From Symbiotaphrina buchneri (taxonomy: Eukaryota > Ascomycota > Symbiotaphrinales > Symbiotaphrinaceae), in contig BCIG01000012.1 in the NCBI GenBank assembly GCA_001599915.1, forward strand, positions 310,001-374,000: DNA of 64,000 bases. Direction: 5' to 3'. The notes under the pieces were generated by a model that saw only the letters and a list, made by a program, of their open reading frames with translations, searched no databases and was not told the DNA's origin. Of this stretch, positions 30,869 through 41,490 are shown piece after piece; position 1 is the first letter of the stretch; every line of letters begins with the position of its first letter. Position numbers and translations under genes: made by a program.

Positions 30869-32335
30869 TCGAAGTTGTGGGATCCTACATCGAGCCGCAG
30901 TGGTTGGCACCAAGGAATCTGGGATTCGCCAGTTCGACAACGACCATGTCGGCAGCATCCGCAACTTCCTCGGTGCCTCCTAGCGCTACCGCTACGAGCA
31001 GTTCCAGCAGCGGCAGTGGACCGACCAGTTCACCATTGCTCTTCTTCGTCGCCCTTGGCTTCGGAGTCGTCTTCACGAATTTATGGTATGGCTCTCCCTG
31101 ACTATCGGCGGTCACATTCAATTGAACCACTCTTACATTTCTTCTTGGACAGGATAATTGTTGGTGTGAAATATTGCTTTCGCTATAATCAACGAAATAG
31201 GCAGCTCCGACAAGATGAGAATGGCGAACCGATAGACTTGGCCGCCATGCCCCGTCCGCATCGACGACGGCGAGAGAAAAAGCTCATGTCAATGGATGAA
31301 GTAAACGAGCGGTTCCCCCTCACCAAATACAAGTCGTGGAGAGCGGTTCGAGAGAGTGAGGGCTTATCCACTGCTGGTGGGATCACCGCTCCATCTAGCA
31401 GAGCTGTGAGCGTCAAAGATGTCGATATCGGCCGGCGGTCATCCGAAGATCGTGGTGATAACGTTGCCTTGCCGGCCGAGGATCACCAAGAAGCATCATC
31501 GTGGAGACCTACTACATCTGGAGGCGGCCCATCGGCCACCGACGACGGTCATGGTTCCGAAGACTTTGTCACGGGAAAATTGTCACCAACCTCGCATATC
31601 GAAGAGAAAGACCCAGCATCCAGCGAAAGCACCGATGAAGCAGTCAAGCATGGCATGCCTTCTCCGGACGGTGAAGATGACGATGACGAGCATATTCATC
31701 AAGCAATGCCGGCGGAGCTCCTGACGAACCCCGGTGACTCCTGTGCTATTTGTCTGGAAACTCTTGAGGATGACGATGATGTCCGCGGTTTAACCTGCGG
31801 GCATGCTTTCCATGCAGGATGCCTTGACCCCTGGCTCACCAGTCGTCGCGCCTGCTGTCCATTATGTAAAGCAGATTACTTCGTACCGAAGCCGCGGTCT
31901 GAGGAGGACGATGCTAATGTAGACCACACCGGTCGTCGCATTGCTGGTAGTGGGAGGCTGAACGCTCCCATGGCGCCTCCTTCGGTCTGGATTGGAGCAA
32001 GAGGAGGTCATCCATTTAGGTCGAGAATGGTTTTACCTGGCAGATTTATATCTGGGGCGTATTCCGAGCAAGAGCGACATACGGCGCCGTCGCGGATCGC
32101 GTGGCGAACCCGGCAACAGCAAGGGGTAGACGATACCCCTCGCCAAACCGGACCCGTAGTGGGTTCGGCGGAAAGAAGGTCTGGAAATCCGTTTCGAAAC
32201 ATCTCTCTGCCTTTTGGACGGAGACGTCGGGCCGAGGCTCAAGCTTCAAATGATGCACGTCATGCACAAGACAGAGGTCCTACTCCTGGTGAGTTGGAAG
32301 CAGGGACGGCGGTGGGCGACCGGCCCATCATATGA
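30865..32335 (+). CDS. Membrane-anchored RING-H2 putative E3 ligase
   Basis: Exons 30865-31085 and 31153-32335 give 467 residues. A Ser/Thr/Ala-rich N-terminus (probably lumenal) leads to one transmembrane helix (LLFFVALGFGVVFTNLWIIV, about 57-77), followed by a basic stretch. A classic RING-H2 follows in the cytosolic part: CAICLETL, LTCGHAFHAGCLDPWL and CCPLCKADY, with all C3H2C3 ligands in place. The order TM then RING-H2 fits the fungal Tul1/ATL-like E3 style that acts at Golgi or endosomal membranes, though I cannot name an orthologue. The intron (31086-31152) splits the Trp codon in the TM helix. An upstream ORF overlaps its start. Confidence 0.85.
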
Positions 32336-33118
32336 GTCTCGCCCCTAAAATCATGAGCTTTTCTTTTGGCAAAGGTTATTCTCTATCTATGGTTTGGTCC
32401 GAGGAGTTTGGGTTGGGTCGCATCTGGGTCAGCATAGGGGAGCAAGGCACTTTTTGGTTACTGCAACAAATGGCAGAGCGTGTCCTTCGGTGCTTCAAAG
32501 GAACGTTCTATGCGGACCATGGGATGAAGCGTCCCTTTCTTCTCATCTATGAACATGTTTATGATTCAGCGGCGTATTTGGTGCTTCGTCCACTTTTCCT
32601 TCGGCTGGGGTTGCCATGCCGTAGTGGCAAAGGCCTTGCGTGCAGCCAGATGGCTATTCTTGCTCAGGAGGCTTTGTCAACAATACGTAGGGGATGATGT
32701 CTATTGAAATCTCACGAATTTAACTGCTCGAGACTTGAGCCTGCATCATGCACGTGCTACAGATCATTCCTAAATATAGAACCACTGTGATAGGAGAGTC
32801 TCTGGACCTCGAGAAGATATTCGGGAGTAACATCCTGACCTGACATGATACGTGAATGCTACCATTGGGGTCTGGTTTTATGGGAATGTGTGCCGATTTT
32901 CCACGAACTAGGGCTGCATAAATGACGCATTATTGATCACCTAGGCACACTGGGCCAGACTCCTGGACTGGACGAAAAGCTCTTGCAGAGGCGTGCTTTC
33001 TATCTTACAACCCCAACGTAAAGAACCACTTTCTCCGGGGGCCAGATGAGACAGGGCGCCCCAAGGGCAAGGATATCTATGACATACCCATTTCGCGAGC
33101 TCAAACCCGATCAGACAA
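32336..33118. other. Convergent gene-free spacer
   Basis: 783 bp between the stop codons of the RING-H2 gene (+) and AlaRS (-). The 121-codon + frame at 32332-32697 overlaps the RING-H2 stop and shows no family features. Confidence 0.5.
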
Positions 33119-36100
33119 TCATAGGTGAAGCTTCTCTTCCATGTATTTCGTCGCCAGCTCGACTGCTTCATCTACTTTGTCAACATTGGTTCCGTTGCCA
33201 ATGCTGAACGTTCCTTTGCCGCCGGCCTTGCCTCCTGTTCAACCGGTTAATGTGAGAAATTTTAGATGGACGTTATATCTCTTACCAATAACTTCCGAGA
33301 CTGAGTTGGCCCAGTCCAGGGCTGTCAAACCTTGCTTGGCTGCCTCCTAAATATTCGATAAACATTAATGACGACTGTGCATGTAGGCCGCTATCGATAG
33401 CAACTCACCTCGGAAACAATGCACCCATGAGCAACCCTTCCCTCTTCCTGGCCTGCCGCGAACACATACACTGACTTGTCCTTGGCCTTCGTTTTGATAT
33501 GGTTGATCGTGTCCGTCACCACCTTCGCGTTAGCCGATGCGATCGGAAGCTTAATCACAAGTTCTTTCTTGTCCTTGTTCTCCTCCTTCGCAAAATACTG
33601 TGTGACAGCTTCTAAGGCCTTCTTGGACTCTGCCTTCTGCTGAGCCTTTTGACTGTCGGTCAGACCCTTCACGATTCTCGTAAAGCGATCTCGGAAACCA
33701 TTCTTGGAGATGGCGGACACAGATAGCTGGTTTAGCTCAATTTGTGTCGTCTTCACCAGCTGTTCCTTGTGGGGACCAAATGGCATCTTTTCAAGATTCG
33801 TCAGCCGTTGTGAGAATTCCGCAGCAACCCTTTGGACCTCGTGAGCATCGGTCCCAGTAACGGCAACGATCCTTCGGATTCCCTTGGCGATACCGCTCTC
33901 CTCAATGATTATGAGATCTTTGATGTCCCCGGTCTTAGCAACGTGCGTCCCTCCGCAGAACTCAACGCTGACGGTCCTCCATTTGGGGTCCTTGACATCT
34001 TTGAGAAGCTCTTCCACTTCCACGCCCACAGAAACGACCCGAACTGGATCCGGATAGGTCTCGCCAAAAACAGCGCGGACGCCTTCTATCTCTCTGGCAG
34101 TGGCGAGAGGCACCTCTTTAGAATAGACGGCACAGTTTTGCCGGATGTATGCAGTAGATATCTCTTCAATCTTCTCCAATTCAGAATCCGAAATGCCAGA
34201 CTTGTGGGAGAAGTCGAAGCGCAATTTTTCCGCGGCAACCAGTGAGCCCTTCTGCTCAACACCATCTCCAAGAACTTCGCGAAGAGCATAGTTAAGAATG
34301 TGAGTACCCGTATGATTGTTTCGAATAGGCCATCGACGAAGCTCGTCGAACTCGGCTATTACTTCATCTCCGGTGGCCAGTGTGCCATAGGTCATGTAGC
34401 CTGTATGTAAGACATATCCAGCGTAGACTTGTACGTTCTGCACCTGCAACTCGGCAACACCGTCAATGAGGATCCTGCCTGTATCGGCTTCTTGACCACC
34501 CTGTTCCGCGTAGAAGTTGGTGCGGTCCAGAATGATGCCTATCTGTTCCCCATCCGGAATATCTTTAGTACTGTCCAGGAATTGTTTCTTGTGATATATG
34601 GCCTTGATCTGTGAGGTGATGTTACCACGTTCTGTTTCAGTCAGTGGAAGCAAGGTTGAATTATCGGCTGATTGCGTACCGTATTTGTAACGATCATCAG
34701 TCTTGGGGACATCGTTCATCCTTTCGAGCTTGCCAAGATCATGCACATCGAGCTTCACGAGATCGGCTGCCGCCTTACCCGCGCCCTTGCTGGCCTCCTT
34801 TGAAGCTAATCTGGCGGCCTCGAACTCCTTGTCATCGATGTCCAGGCCCCGTTCCTCCGCCATCAGCCTTGTCAAGTCCTCCGGGAACCCATACGTGTCG
34901 TAGAGCCGCCACACCTTCAGACCATCCAGCTTTTTAGAATCATGCAGCTTTGCATCCTGTGCGAACTGGTTGAAGATCTTTTCTCCTCGGTCCAAGGTTT
35001 TGGAGAAGGACACCTCCTCTTCGTCTAAGATCTCCATGACATCCGTCTGCTTCTTCTTTATTTCAGGGAACATATCACCCATCTGTTCCACCAGAGTAGG
35101 AACAATCTGTGAAAAGAAATTGCCAATTTCGACATTAAAATATTTCCGCGCGTATCGGGCTCCTCTTCGCAGCACTCTCCGGATGACATATCCACGACCT
35201 TCATTGTTAGGCGTAGCACCATCAGATATTGCAAATGTGAGGGTCCGGACGTGATCGGCAACAACACGATAAGCCGTATCAATCCCGTCAGGGTCCTCTG
35301 CGCCAAACTGGCCTCTATATTCCCGTGCACCCGTGATTTCCTGGATACGGGTGAACAGCGGCGTGAAGCAGTCGGTGTCGTAGTTGGACATCTTATTCTG
35401 TAGGACAGAGACTAGACGCTCATAGCCCATCCCAGTGTCGACGTGCTTGTTGGGCAGAGGACGCAGGGATTTGTCCTCTTCGCGGTTGTACTGAATGAAG
35501 ACATTGTTCCATATCTCCAATACATTTGGGTCATCCTTGTTAACCAGATGTGCAGCATTCCGCCCGCCAATCCGGTCATAATGGATCTCACTGCAAGGAC
35601 CACAAGGACCCTGATCACCCATCTCCCAGAAGTTGTCTTTCATGTCACCGGGCAAGATATGGTCTTCAGCAACCCCGACCGAATTCCAGATACCTTTCGC
35701 CTCGAGGTCTGGCTCCAGCCCAGCATCTGCTTTGCCCTCGAAATACGTAACATATAACCTGTCAGGATCAAGCTTGAACACCTCCGTAAGAAGCTTCCAT
35801 GAATGTTTAATGGCTCCCTCTTTGAAATAGTCACCGAAACTCCAGTTCCCCAGCATTTCAAAGAAGGTCTGCTCCGGGTGTCAGCATACCTTCGCGGACT
35901 TCGACAGGGCAACAGCTGCTCACGTGGTGGTAACTATCTTTCCCAACATCGTCCAGGTCCTGAAAATGTCAGCTATCAACAAGCAACGGAAGCCGAAAGA
36001 GGGCTCACATTATGCTTGCCCCCTGCGCGAATGCACTATCGTCGATCAGCTATCGTCCCGCTTGACGTGTCCACGCAAAACTCACCTTTTGGGTATTCAC

Positions 36101-36513
36101 TGCACGTTTGAGTTGTGCGAAGTCCGAGGAAGGGTCAACTGTCCCAAGGAAGATAGGTTTGAACTGGTTCATACCAGCATTGGTGAACAGGAGGGTGGGG
36201 TCAGAGAGGGGGACCACGGGCGACGAAGGCACTATTGTAGAAACTTCCATCAGTAACGGGCCGTCAAAGGCCATATAGCCCGGTGCAACCCACCGAAGGT
36301 ATGGCCGTTCTCCTTGAAGTAATCCAGAAAGGTATTTCGAACGCGCACGGCGCTCCATTCCTGGCTATCCTGCATGGTAGAGCCCATTGCATAGAACCTT
36401 GCAGAGCTTGTGCGGAGGTAGAGAGCTCTTTCCGCCGGTGACAACCTCGGTGCGGAAAACTTGCGGTGACTCAAGCTGGCCCCTAGATTCCTCACACCGC
36501 CAGCTAGTCGCAT
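33119..36513 (-). CDS. ALA1: Alanyl-tRNA synthetase, probable mitochondrial and cytosolic forms
   Basis: Class II enzyme that charges tRNA-Ala, with editing of mischarged Ser/Gly. Seven exons: 36513-36294, 36231-36086, 36035-36009, 35959-35924, 35868-33409, 33346-33286 and 33234-33119, giving 1021 residues. The catalytic part includes [29 protein letters not shown] and [11 protein letters not shown]-like (here [12 protein letters not shown]). The editing domain has [13 protein letters not shown] and [12 protein letters not shown], which are its zinc-binding HxxxH and C-x3-H motifs. The C-Ala part ends KYMEEKLHL. Residues 1-42 are Arg/Ser-rich without acids up to Glu28, like a mitochondrial leader, and Met43/Met47 precede the normal cytosolic start. 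Two adjacent exons are only 27 and 36 nt. Confidence 0.95.
35924..35959 (-). other. 36-nt microexon of AlaRS
   Basis: Encodes [12 protein letters not shown] in phase 0, between CAG and GTGAGC. It directly follows the 27-nt exon and continues the conserved core into [15 protein letters not shown]. Confidence 0.88.
36009..36035 (-). other. 27-nt microexon of AlaRS
   Basis: Encodes CIRAGGKHN in phase 0, between TAG and GTGAGC splice sites. The residues belong to the highly conserved AlaRS catalytic core, so the exon is required. Confidence 0.85.
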
Positions 36514-36634
36514 CCAACAAGAGTTGGGGAAATATCACTGCTACTCTGGCTGCTTCTGCAGGTCGGGTTGCACGAGCTGCAACGGGGCTTCGAGAGTCGA
36601 TTCGGGAGTACGAGGTTCAAGGTGGGCGGGCAGA
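36514..36634. promoter_or_regulatory. 121-bp bidirectional promoter, AlaRS / fungal orphan
   Basis: Only 121 bp separate the AlaRS start codon (36513, -) from the first ATG of the orphan gene (36635, +). Both leaders and promoters must fit here or overlap the neighbouring gene. Confidence 0.6.
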
Positions 36635-37399
36635 ATGCAAAGCGCGTCGGAAGCTGCCTCTCACGGTGTCAAACGACGAGCCTCAGACCAGCTCGACCAC
36701 GAACAACGTTTGACAAAACGGCTCAGCTTGCTAAATCTCGGTAAGCACTCTACAACTTATCTACGACGCTATCGAGCATCTACTGATCTTTGTCTGCGTT
36801 ACGGCTCAGAAAACAATGGCAAACTATATATTCCCGTCCGCGCCTCTGATAGCGCCAGGCCAGCTTTGCCAGATATGCACACAGATGAGCTTATGGAAGT
36901 GGACGAGAGCAAAGACAAGGTCTTTATACGGAACCTTGATGAAGAGCTAGCTGAAATTGAGGCCGGCGAGGACAGTCTCATATTCTTGCCCGAGATTGAC
37001 AAGCATATGTCTAGGATACCACAGGCAGTTCTGGCCAGTCAAAATCCTGCCTCAACCCCGGCTGACCAGCAAGTCGTCCTATATAATGTTCCTTCATCTA
37101 TATCTGTTCCGGAGGAGCACGACAATGTTCGGAAAGTCATACTCGAGACGAGAGCCCGGGCACGACAAAAGCAGCAAGGAGCTCCACCGCCCGACTCCAT
37201 CGGCAGTGCGCCAGCTTTACCTCAGCAACTACCCCTTGGGTCATCTACTGTTCAGGACATGGCCGGCGCAGGTGCAGCGTGGACAGATCAAACCTTGGTT
37301 CGAAGCCCAGAGCTGCTGGAGAATCCATCACAAATGCACCCAGGGTTTCCTCAACCGATTCGGCCCTTGGAAGATGAGGATGCTATGGAAATTGGCTGA
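36635..37399 (+). CDS. Conserved fungal protein of unknown function
   Basis: Exons 36635-36740 and 36810-37399 give 231 residues. I recognise the pattern as a filamentous-fungal orphan family but know no function. Visible parts: a basic N-terminus with KRRASDQLDHEQRLTKRLSL, then NNGKLYIPV, MEVDESKDKVFIRNLDEELA and LIFLPEIDKHMSRIPQAVL, and a Pro/Gln-rich C-terminus ending EDEDAMEIG. A KRRAS run could be a nuclear signal; no membrane segment. The ATG at 36635 is the first in frame; upstream codons in this frame have no ATG. The intron is 69 nt with no stop, so a retained form would simply be 23 residues longer. Its 3' end converges on Vta1 with 49 bp between stops. Confidence 0.75.
   Translation: MQSASEAASHGVKRRASDQLDHEQRLTKRLSLLNLGKHSTTYLRRYRASTDLCLRYGSENNGKLYIPVRASDSARPALPDMHTDELMEVDESKDKVFIRNLDEELAEIEAGEDSLIFLPEIDKHMSRIPQAVLASQNPASTPADQQVVLYNVPSSISVPEEHDNVRKVILETRARARQKQQGAPPPDSIGSAPALPQQLPLGSSTVQDMAGAGAAWTDQTLVRSPELLENPSQMHPGFPQPIRPLEDEDAMEIG
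36741..36809 (+). other. Stop-free 69-nt intron in the orphan gene
   Basis: Bounded by GTAAGC and CAG; 23 codons with no stop. Removal joins SLLNL to ENNGKLYIPV. The same property is seen in the nuo-49 intron. Confidence 0.75.
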
Positions 37400-37448
37400 G
37401 AAGTGTCTTGGACAAGTCCGAGACGTCTATTGTGCCGGACCGCCCAAT

Positions 37449-38921
37449 TCAGCTTGCCACTAAGCTATCCAAAGCCGTTCGCAACTCCTTGACAGCTGTT
37501 TTTACATCCTCGAAGTTCAAGGCTGAGATTGCCCACCTGGCATGCTTTTGTGCTTGCAGGATAGCCTCATAATCAGTATTGTAAGATTCTACTTGCGATG
37601 CTCTCGACCGGAAGGCTGGGTCGGTAGGAGGCTGCGCCCGCACAGACGGTGACTCCGTGTAGTAGCCCTCCGTTGTGGGTGTCTCACGGTTGAAGACCGA
37701 CGACTGAGATGGTTGTTCCTGGTTCGACGGCGCATACATCCCAGATGGTTGTGAGCTCGCATTTACAGCTCCAGGAGGAGCATTAATCGGCGAAGTAAAA
37801 GATGGATAGGAACCAGTAGGCTGATCGGCGCTTGTTGTAGGAGAAGGAGGTATCGAACCGGATCCTGCGAGAGCTGATGTAGGATGGAGATCTTCGGGTG
37901 CTGTTGGAAAAGACGGAGGACTCGGTAACGTGGGCTGGGCAGTAAAAGAGGGCAAAGGTGGAAAGTAACTGCTCGCATCTGATACCTTGGCCTCGGCTGA
38001 GGGTGGCTCTATTGGTGATATTCCTTGTGCTCCGTCTGCAGATAGGGCCCTATCTCCAGGCGATAATTCGGGAGGAGGGCTAGGTGCCAGCTTGGCTTCG
38101 TCAGCCCGTTGCGAGGGGTAAGAGCCAGTGGAGCCCTCGGCATCTGCAGCTCTCTCGGCTGACAGCGGTCGTGTGGCATCCCCTTCATCTTGTATGTCTT
38201 CGACCGAAGGCCTAGGCGGTACATCGTCTAGAGATGGTGACGGGTCAGGCGCCGGATTCGAGAGATTGGGATCTTCGCCAGCTTTGATAGCTTTCAATAT
38301 TCGGAGAGCGTGGAATTTTGCGAATTTGCTCTTTGAAATGATTTCTTGGTCTGGGTTGCCGAAAGTCTGTAGTAAGTCTAAAAATGTACCGGCTGCTTGG
38401 AAGGTATCCGCGGTTTGTCTGGTGATTTGTCAACAGAGCGCTTGTTGCAGCCGACATATATCGACATACTTCGAAGCTTTGTTAGCCCTCACGGCGTTAT
38501 CAGCCCTATGGAAAGTCTCTAGTGCGAATTGCTCCACATATGCTTGGCCGGCCATGTCGTCAGTGATAGCATCATTGTCTGCATTGTCTGCCTTCATCTG
38601 CGTGCTGGAGTTAGGAGGGATGTGCCACAGCTCCAGGGGGGGTGAGCATGCACCTTTTCGAGCTTGTCCATGAGGTCGGTGGTGTAGCGCATCGCTTCTT
38701 CATCTGCTGCGTGCAGCCCTTTGGAGATGATTTGGTTGACAATCCAATAGTAGCCTGATTAGGAGAAAGTCAATATAATGCAGTCTATGCGCCCAAGACA
38801 CCGCAGGGGGGCACGCACACCAATATGATATCACGGGCTTCACTTTCTCTAGCTGAGCCGCACGATATGCGAAGCGGGTTATGTCTGCCGCCTTGAGCTT
38901 TGGCGGTACATTGGCAGCCAT
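37449..38921 (-). CDS. VTA1: ESCRT-III/Vps4 cofactor Vta1 (LIP5)
   Basis: Activator of the Vps4 ATPase that recycles ESCRT-III during multivesicular body sorting. Exons 38921-38819, 38754-38654, 38597-38470 and 38418-37449 give 433 residues. The N-terminal tandem MIT-like domain (about 1-165) includes RFAYRAAQLEKVKPVISYWC, YYWIVNQIISKGL and NKASKQTADTFQAAGTFLDL. A long Pro/Ser linker follows. The C-terminal VSL dimer/Vps4-binding segment, near 390-433, contains QAQKHARWAISALNFEDV and ends ALDSLVAS. The first donor is GTGCGT, which is what restores SYWCYYW. Domain order and length fit fungal Vta1. Confidence 0.93.
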
Positions 38922-39611
38922 GTTGACGGGCCCCGGGAAAGCGGGGGAATGCAGCTTTCCTCGATCACGGTTCTAGGTGCAGCAGTCAAGGGGTCGTCGT
39001 ATTCTCGAACGAGAAGGCGTGTTGCGGGTTGCGCGCGCAAATAGTTCTCGAGGAGCCCACCAGTCTCGAGGTCAGGTATGAGCCATGATGCTCGACGTTG
39101 TACCGACGAGCGAGTAGCTTCGTACGACTGTTACTATTGGGCTTGGCACGTCGGGAGCTACCGTAGGCTCGTACCTCGGCCCCCACACTTTGATTGTTGT
39201 TTGTCTGGCTCGGTACTTCAAAGGTAGCTCGCTAGGTACAGCTTCACAGCTTCAATCTAACGCGACAACCTCGACACTTCGAGAGGGACGGAGGAGAGGA
39301 GACAAAGGAAGAAAAGAAAAGGAGATCATTCTTTTTTTTTCTAAGGGTTGAATCTGAATCGTTCATGAATCATTCATAGTCATATCCATTCCCCTCGAGC
39401 CTTGCGAGCTCTTCGTGGTCCATTGCATCTTCGAGAAGCCACCGTGGCCTATTCGGCTTGCTCAACCAAGCTCACGTTTCTCTCGTGTTCCATTCCCTCT
39501 CATTGCGCAGATCACCCTCTTCCTCTGTATCAATTCGATTGTGCCGTCTCCTTAATTCGTCGCGCCTGCTGCCGACCGTCCTGAGCCCCCGAGTGGGAGG
39601 TCCGTCGTACC
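38922..39611. promoter_or_regulatory. Divergent promoter region, VTA1 / PDI-like gene
   Basis: 690 bp between divergent starts. A T-rich/A-rich tract lies at about 39310-39342. No gene recognised. Confidence 0.45.
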
Positions 39612-41149
39612 ATGCTCCAGCCAAGCTCCGTCGTCGCTGTTGCAGCTGTGGCATTGTCCCTGTGCACTCGCGGCCATGCTGCAGGATTGTACACCAAGTC
39701 CTCCCCGGTGCTCCAAGTTGATGCAAAAAGCTATGACTCCTTGATAGCAAAGTCCAATCACACTTCCGTACGTCATCTGCTGACCCTGATCGCGCCAGTG
39801 ATCTAACACTTCCAGCAGATTGTAGAGTAAGTTGTCACGCTGGCGGATTGTTGTTTTCGTTACCTGACGAATGGACCAGGTTCTATGCACCATGGTGCGG
39901 CCATTGCCAGAACTTGAAGCCCGCATATGAGAAGGCCGCAACGTCTCTCCGTGGCCTTGCCAAAGTCGCCGCCGTCAATTGTGATGACGACGCCAACAAG
40001 GCCTTTTGTGGCAGTATGGGTGTCCAAGGTTTTCCTACCTTGAAGATCATCGTACCCACCAAGAAAATAGATCGCCCGTCCGTGGAAGATTATCAGGGCG
40101 CCAGAAGCGCGAAGGCGATTGTGGATGCAGTCGCGGGCAAGATCCCGAACCACGTGAAGAGAGTGACCGATCGAGATGTGGAGGCATGGTTGAGCGAGGC
40201 CAACGACACGAGCAAAGCCATCCTGTTCAGCAACAAGGGCACAACTAGTGCTCTTCTCAAAGCGTTAGCCATCGACTTCCTAGGTGCAATAAGCGTGGCA
40301 CAGATCCGGGATAAAGAAAAGGAGGCGGTGAAACTGTTTGGCGTGGAAAAATTTCCGACGCTCCTCCTCCTGCCTGGTGGTGACAAGGAAGCGTTGGTAT
40401 ACGATGGAGAGATGAAAAAGGAACCGATGGTAGCATTCTTCTCGCAAGTTGCACAGCCAAATCAAGATCCTGCTCCTAAGAAAACAAAGGCCACGAAATC
40501 GCCAGCAAAAGAACAGGCCAAGCAGAAGTCCTCCTCAGCAGAGCAGGCCTCCAAATTCTCCCAAGCTTCCGAGGCCCACTTCTCACAGGAATCGTCAGAA
40601 CACCTCGCTGAGGCCACATCCATCAGCTTGGAAGAGCAGAGCAGCCCCACGGCATCGCCTGATCCCATTGCAACCTCGGAAGGAACTCCAGCTCAAGTCG
40701 TTTTAGAAGACGTTCCTGCTCCCTTGCCCTCTTTGGATGAGGAAGAGAAGCTCAGGGAATCTTGCCTTGGGGAGAAGACCACCACCTGTCTCCTAGCTGT
40801 ATTACCGCCCGAACCTTCAGGCGCAGCAGATGCCGCTATCGCCGGCCTCGCCGAAATCGCCCACAAGTACTCCAAGAGAAAGGCGAATTTGTTCCCGTTT
40901 TATACTGTTCCAGGAACAAATCCGCTCGCTGCTTCGCTCGTGTCGTCTCTTGGTCTCCCAGAGGGCCAGTTGAATATAATAGCAATCAACTCAAAGAGAA
41001 GCTGGTTTAGACGCTATCCCTCCACCGAGTACAGTGTTGAGAGCATAGAAAGCTGGGTTGATACGGTGCGGCTGGGCGAGGGAGAGAAAGACAAGCTTCC
41101 GGAGGGGCTGTTCCGGCAGCCGGGGAGCGAACAACATGACGAACTGTAG
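39612..41149 (+). CDS. ER protein disulfide isomerase-like protein (HDEL)
   Basis: Soluble ER thiol oxidoreductase. Exons 39612-39767, 39816-39826 (or 39819-39826) and 39880-41149 give 478 (or 477) residues. Residues 1-~23 form a signal peptide with a Val/Ala-rich core. A thioredoxin domain follows, with FYAPWCGHCQNLKPAY (CGHC at about 62-65) and the cis-Pro turn GVQGFPTLK. A second, non-catalytic thioredoxin-like domain has FGVEKFPTLLLLPGG. Then comes a Ser/Glu/Pro-rich linker and a third region without a Cys pair. The protein ends HDEL, the ER retrieval signal. Architecture resembles Mpd1-type PDIs but is longer. The tiny second exon codes for (Q)IVE of the strand just before the active site. 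Confidence 0.9.
39816..39826 (+). other. 8/11-nt microexon with CAGCAG acceptor
   Basis: Intron 1 (GTACGT at 39768, CTAAC branch site near 39803) can end at 39815 or 39818, since the acceptor is CAGCAG. The exon then ends at 39826 before GTAAGT, and intron 2 ends at 39879. Both choices keep frame and restore the conserved IVEFYAPWCGHC; they differ by one Gln. Confidence 0.85.
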
Positions 41150-41490
41150 GTCTTCAGACTTGGCATTTATCTGGTTGCGGAATGCGTGCATGCTGTTCGA
41201 GCGATGAGGTTGAGGGATATCTAGTCCATCTTCTGAATTATGGTGAATTGCCAATCTTGAAAAACAGTGGTCCTGCCACCGGCTTGCAGAAGAGTATGCG
41301 TGTCTAGCCTCTCCGCTGTCTTACGCCAGGAAATGCTACATGCCACCCAACTCCACAAACCAGAAGACAAAATTTCCCATCAAACACAACGCCGTGCCAC
41401 TTGTTGCCCTCAGCGCCCAAACTATCAGTGCCCTACGAACTTCCTTTCTCGTTTTCGTATGCTTTATCATCAGCACGCCAGTTTTGTTCA
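41150..41490. other. Convergent spacer
   Basis: 341 bp between the stops of the PDI-like gene (+) and ATG14 (-). Nothing else recognised. Confidence 0.5.
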
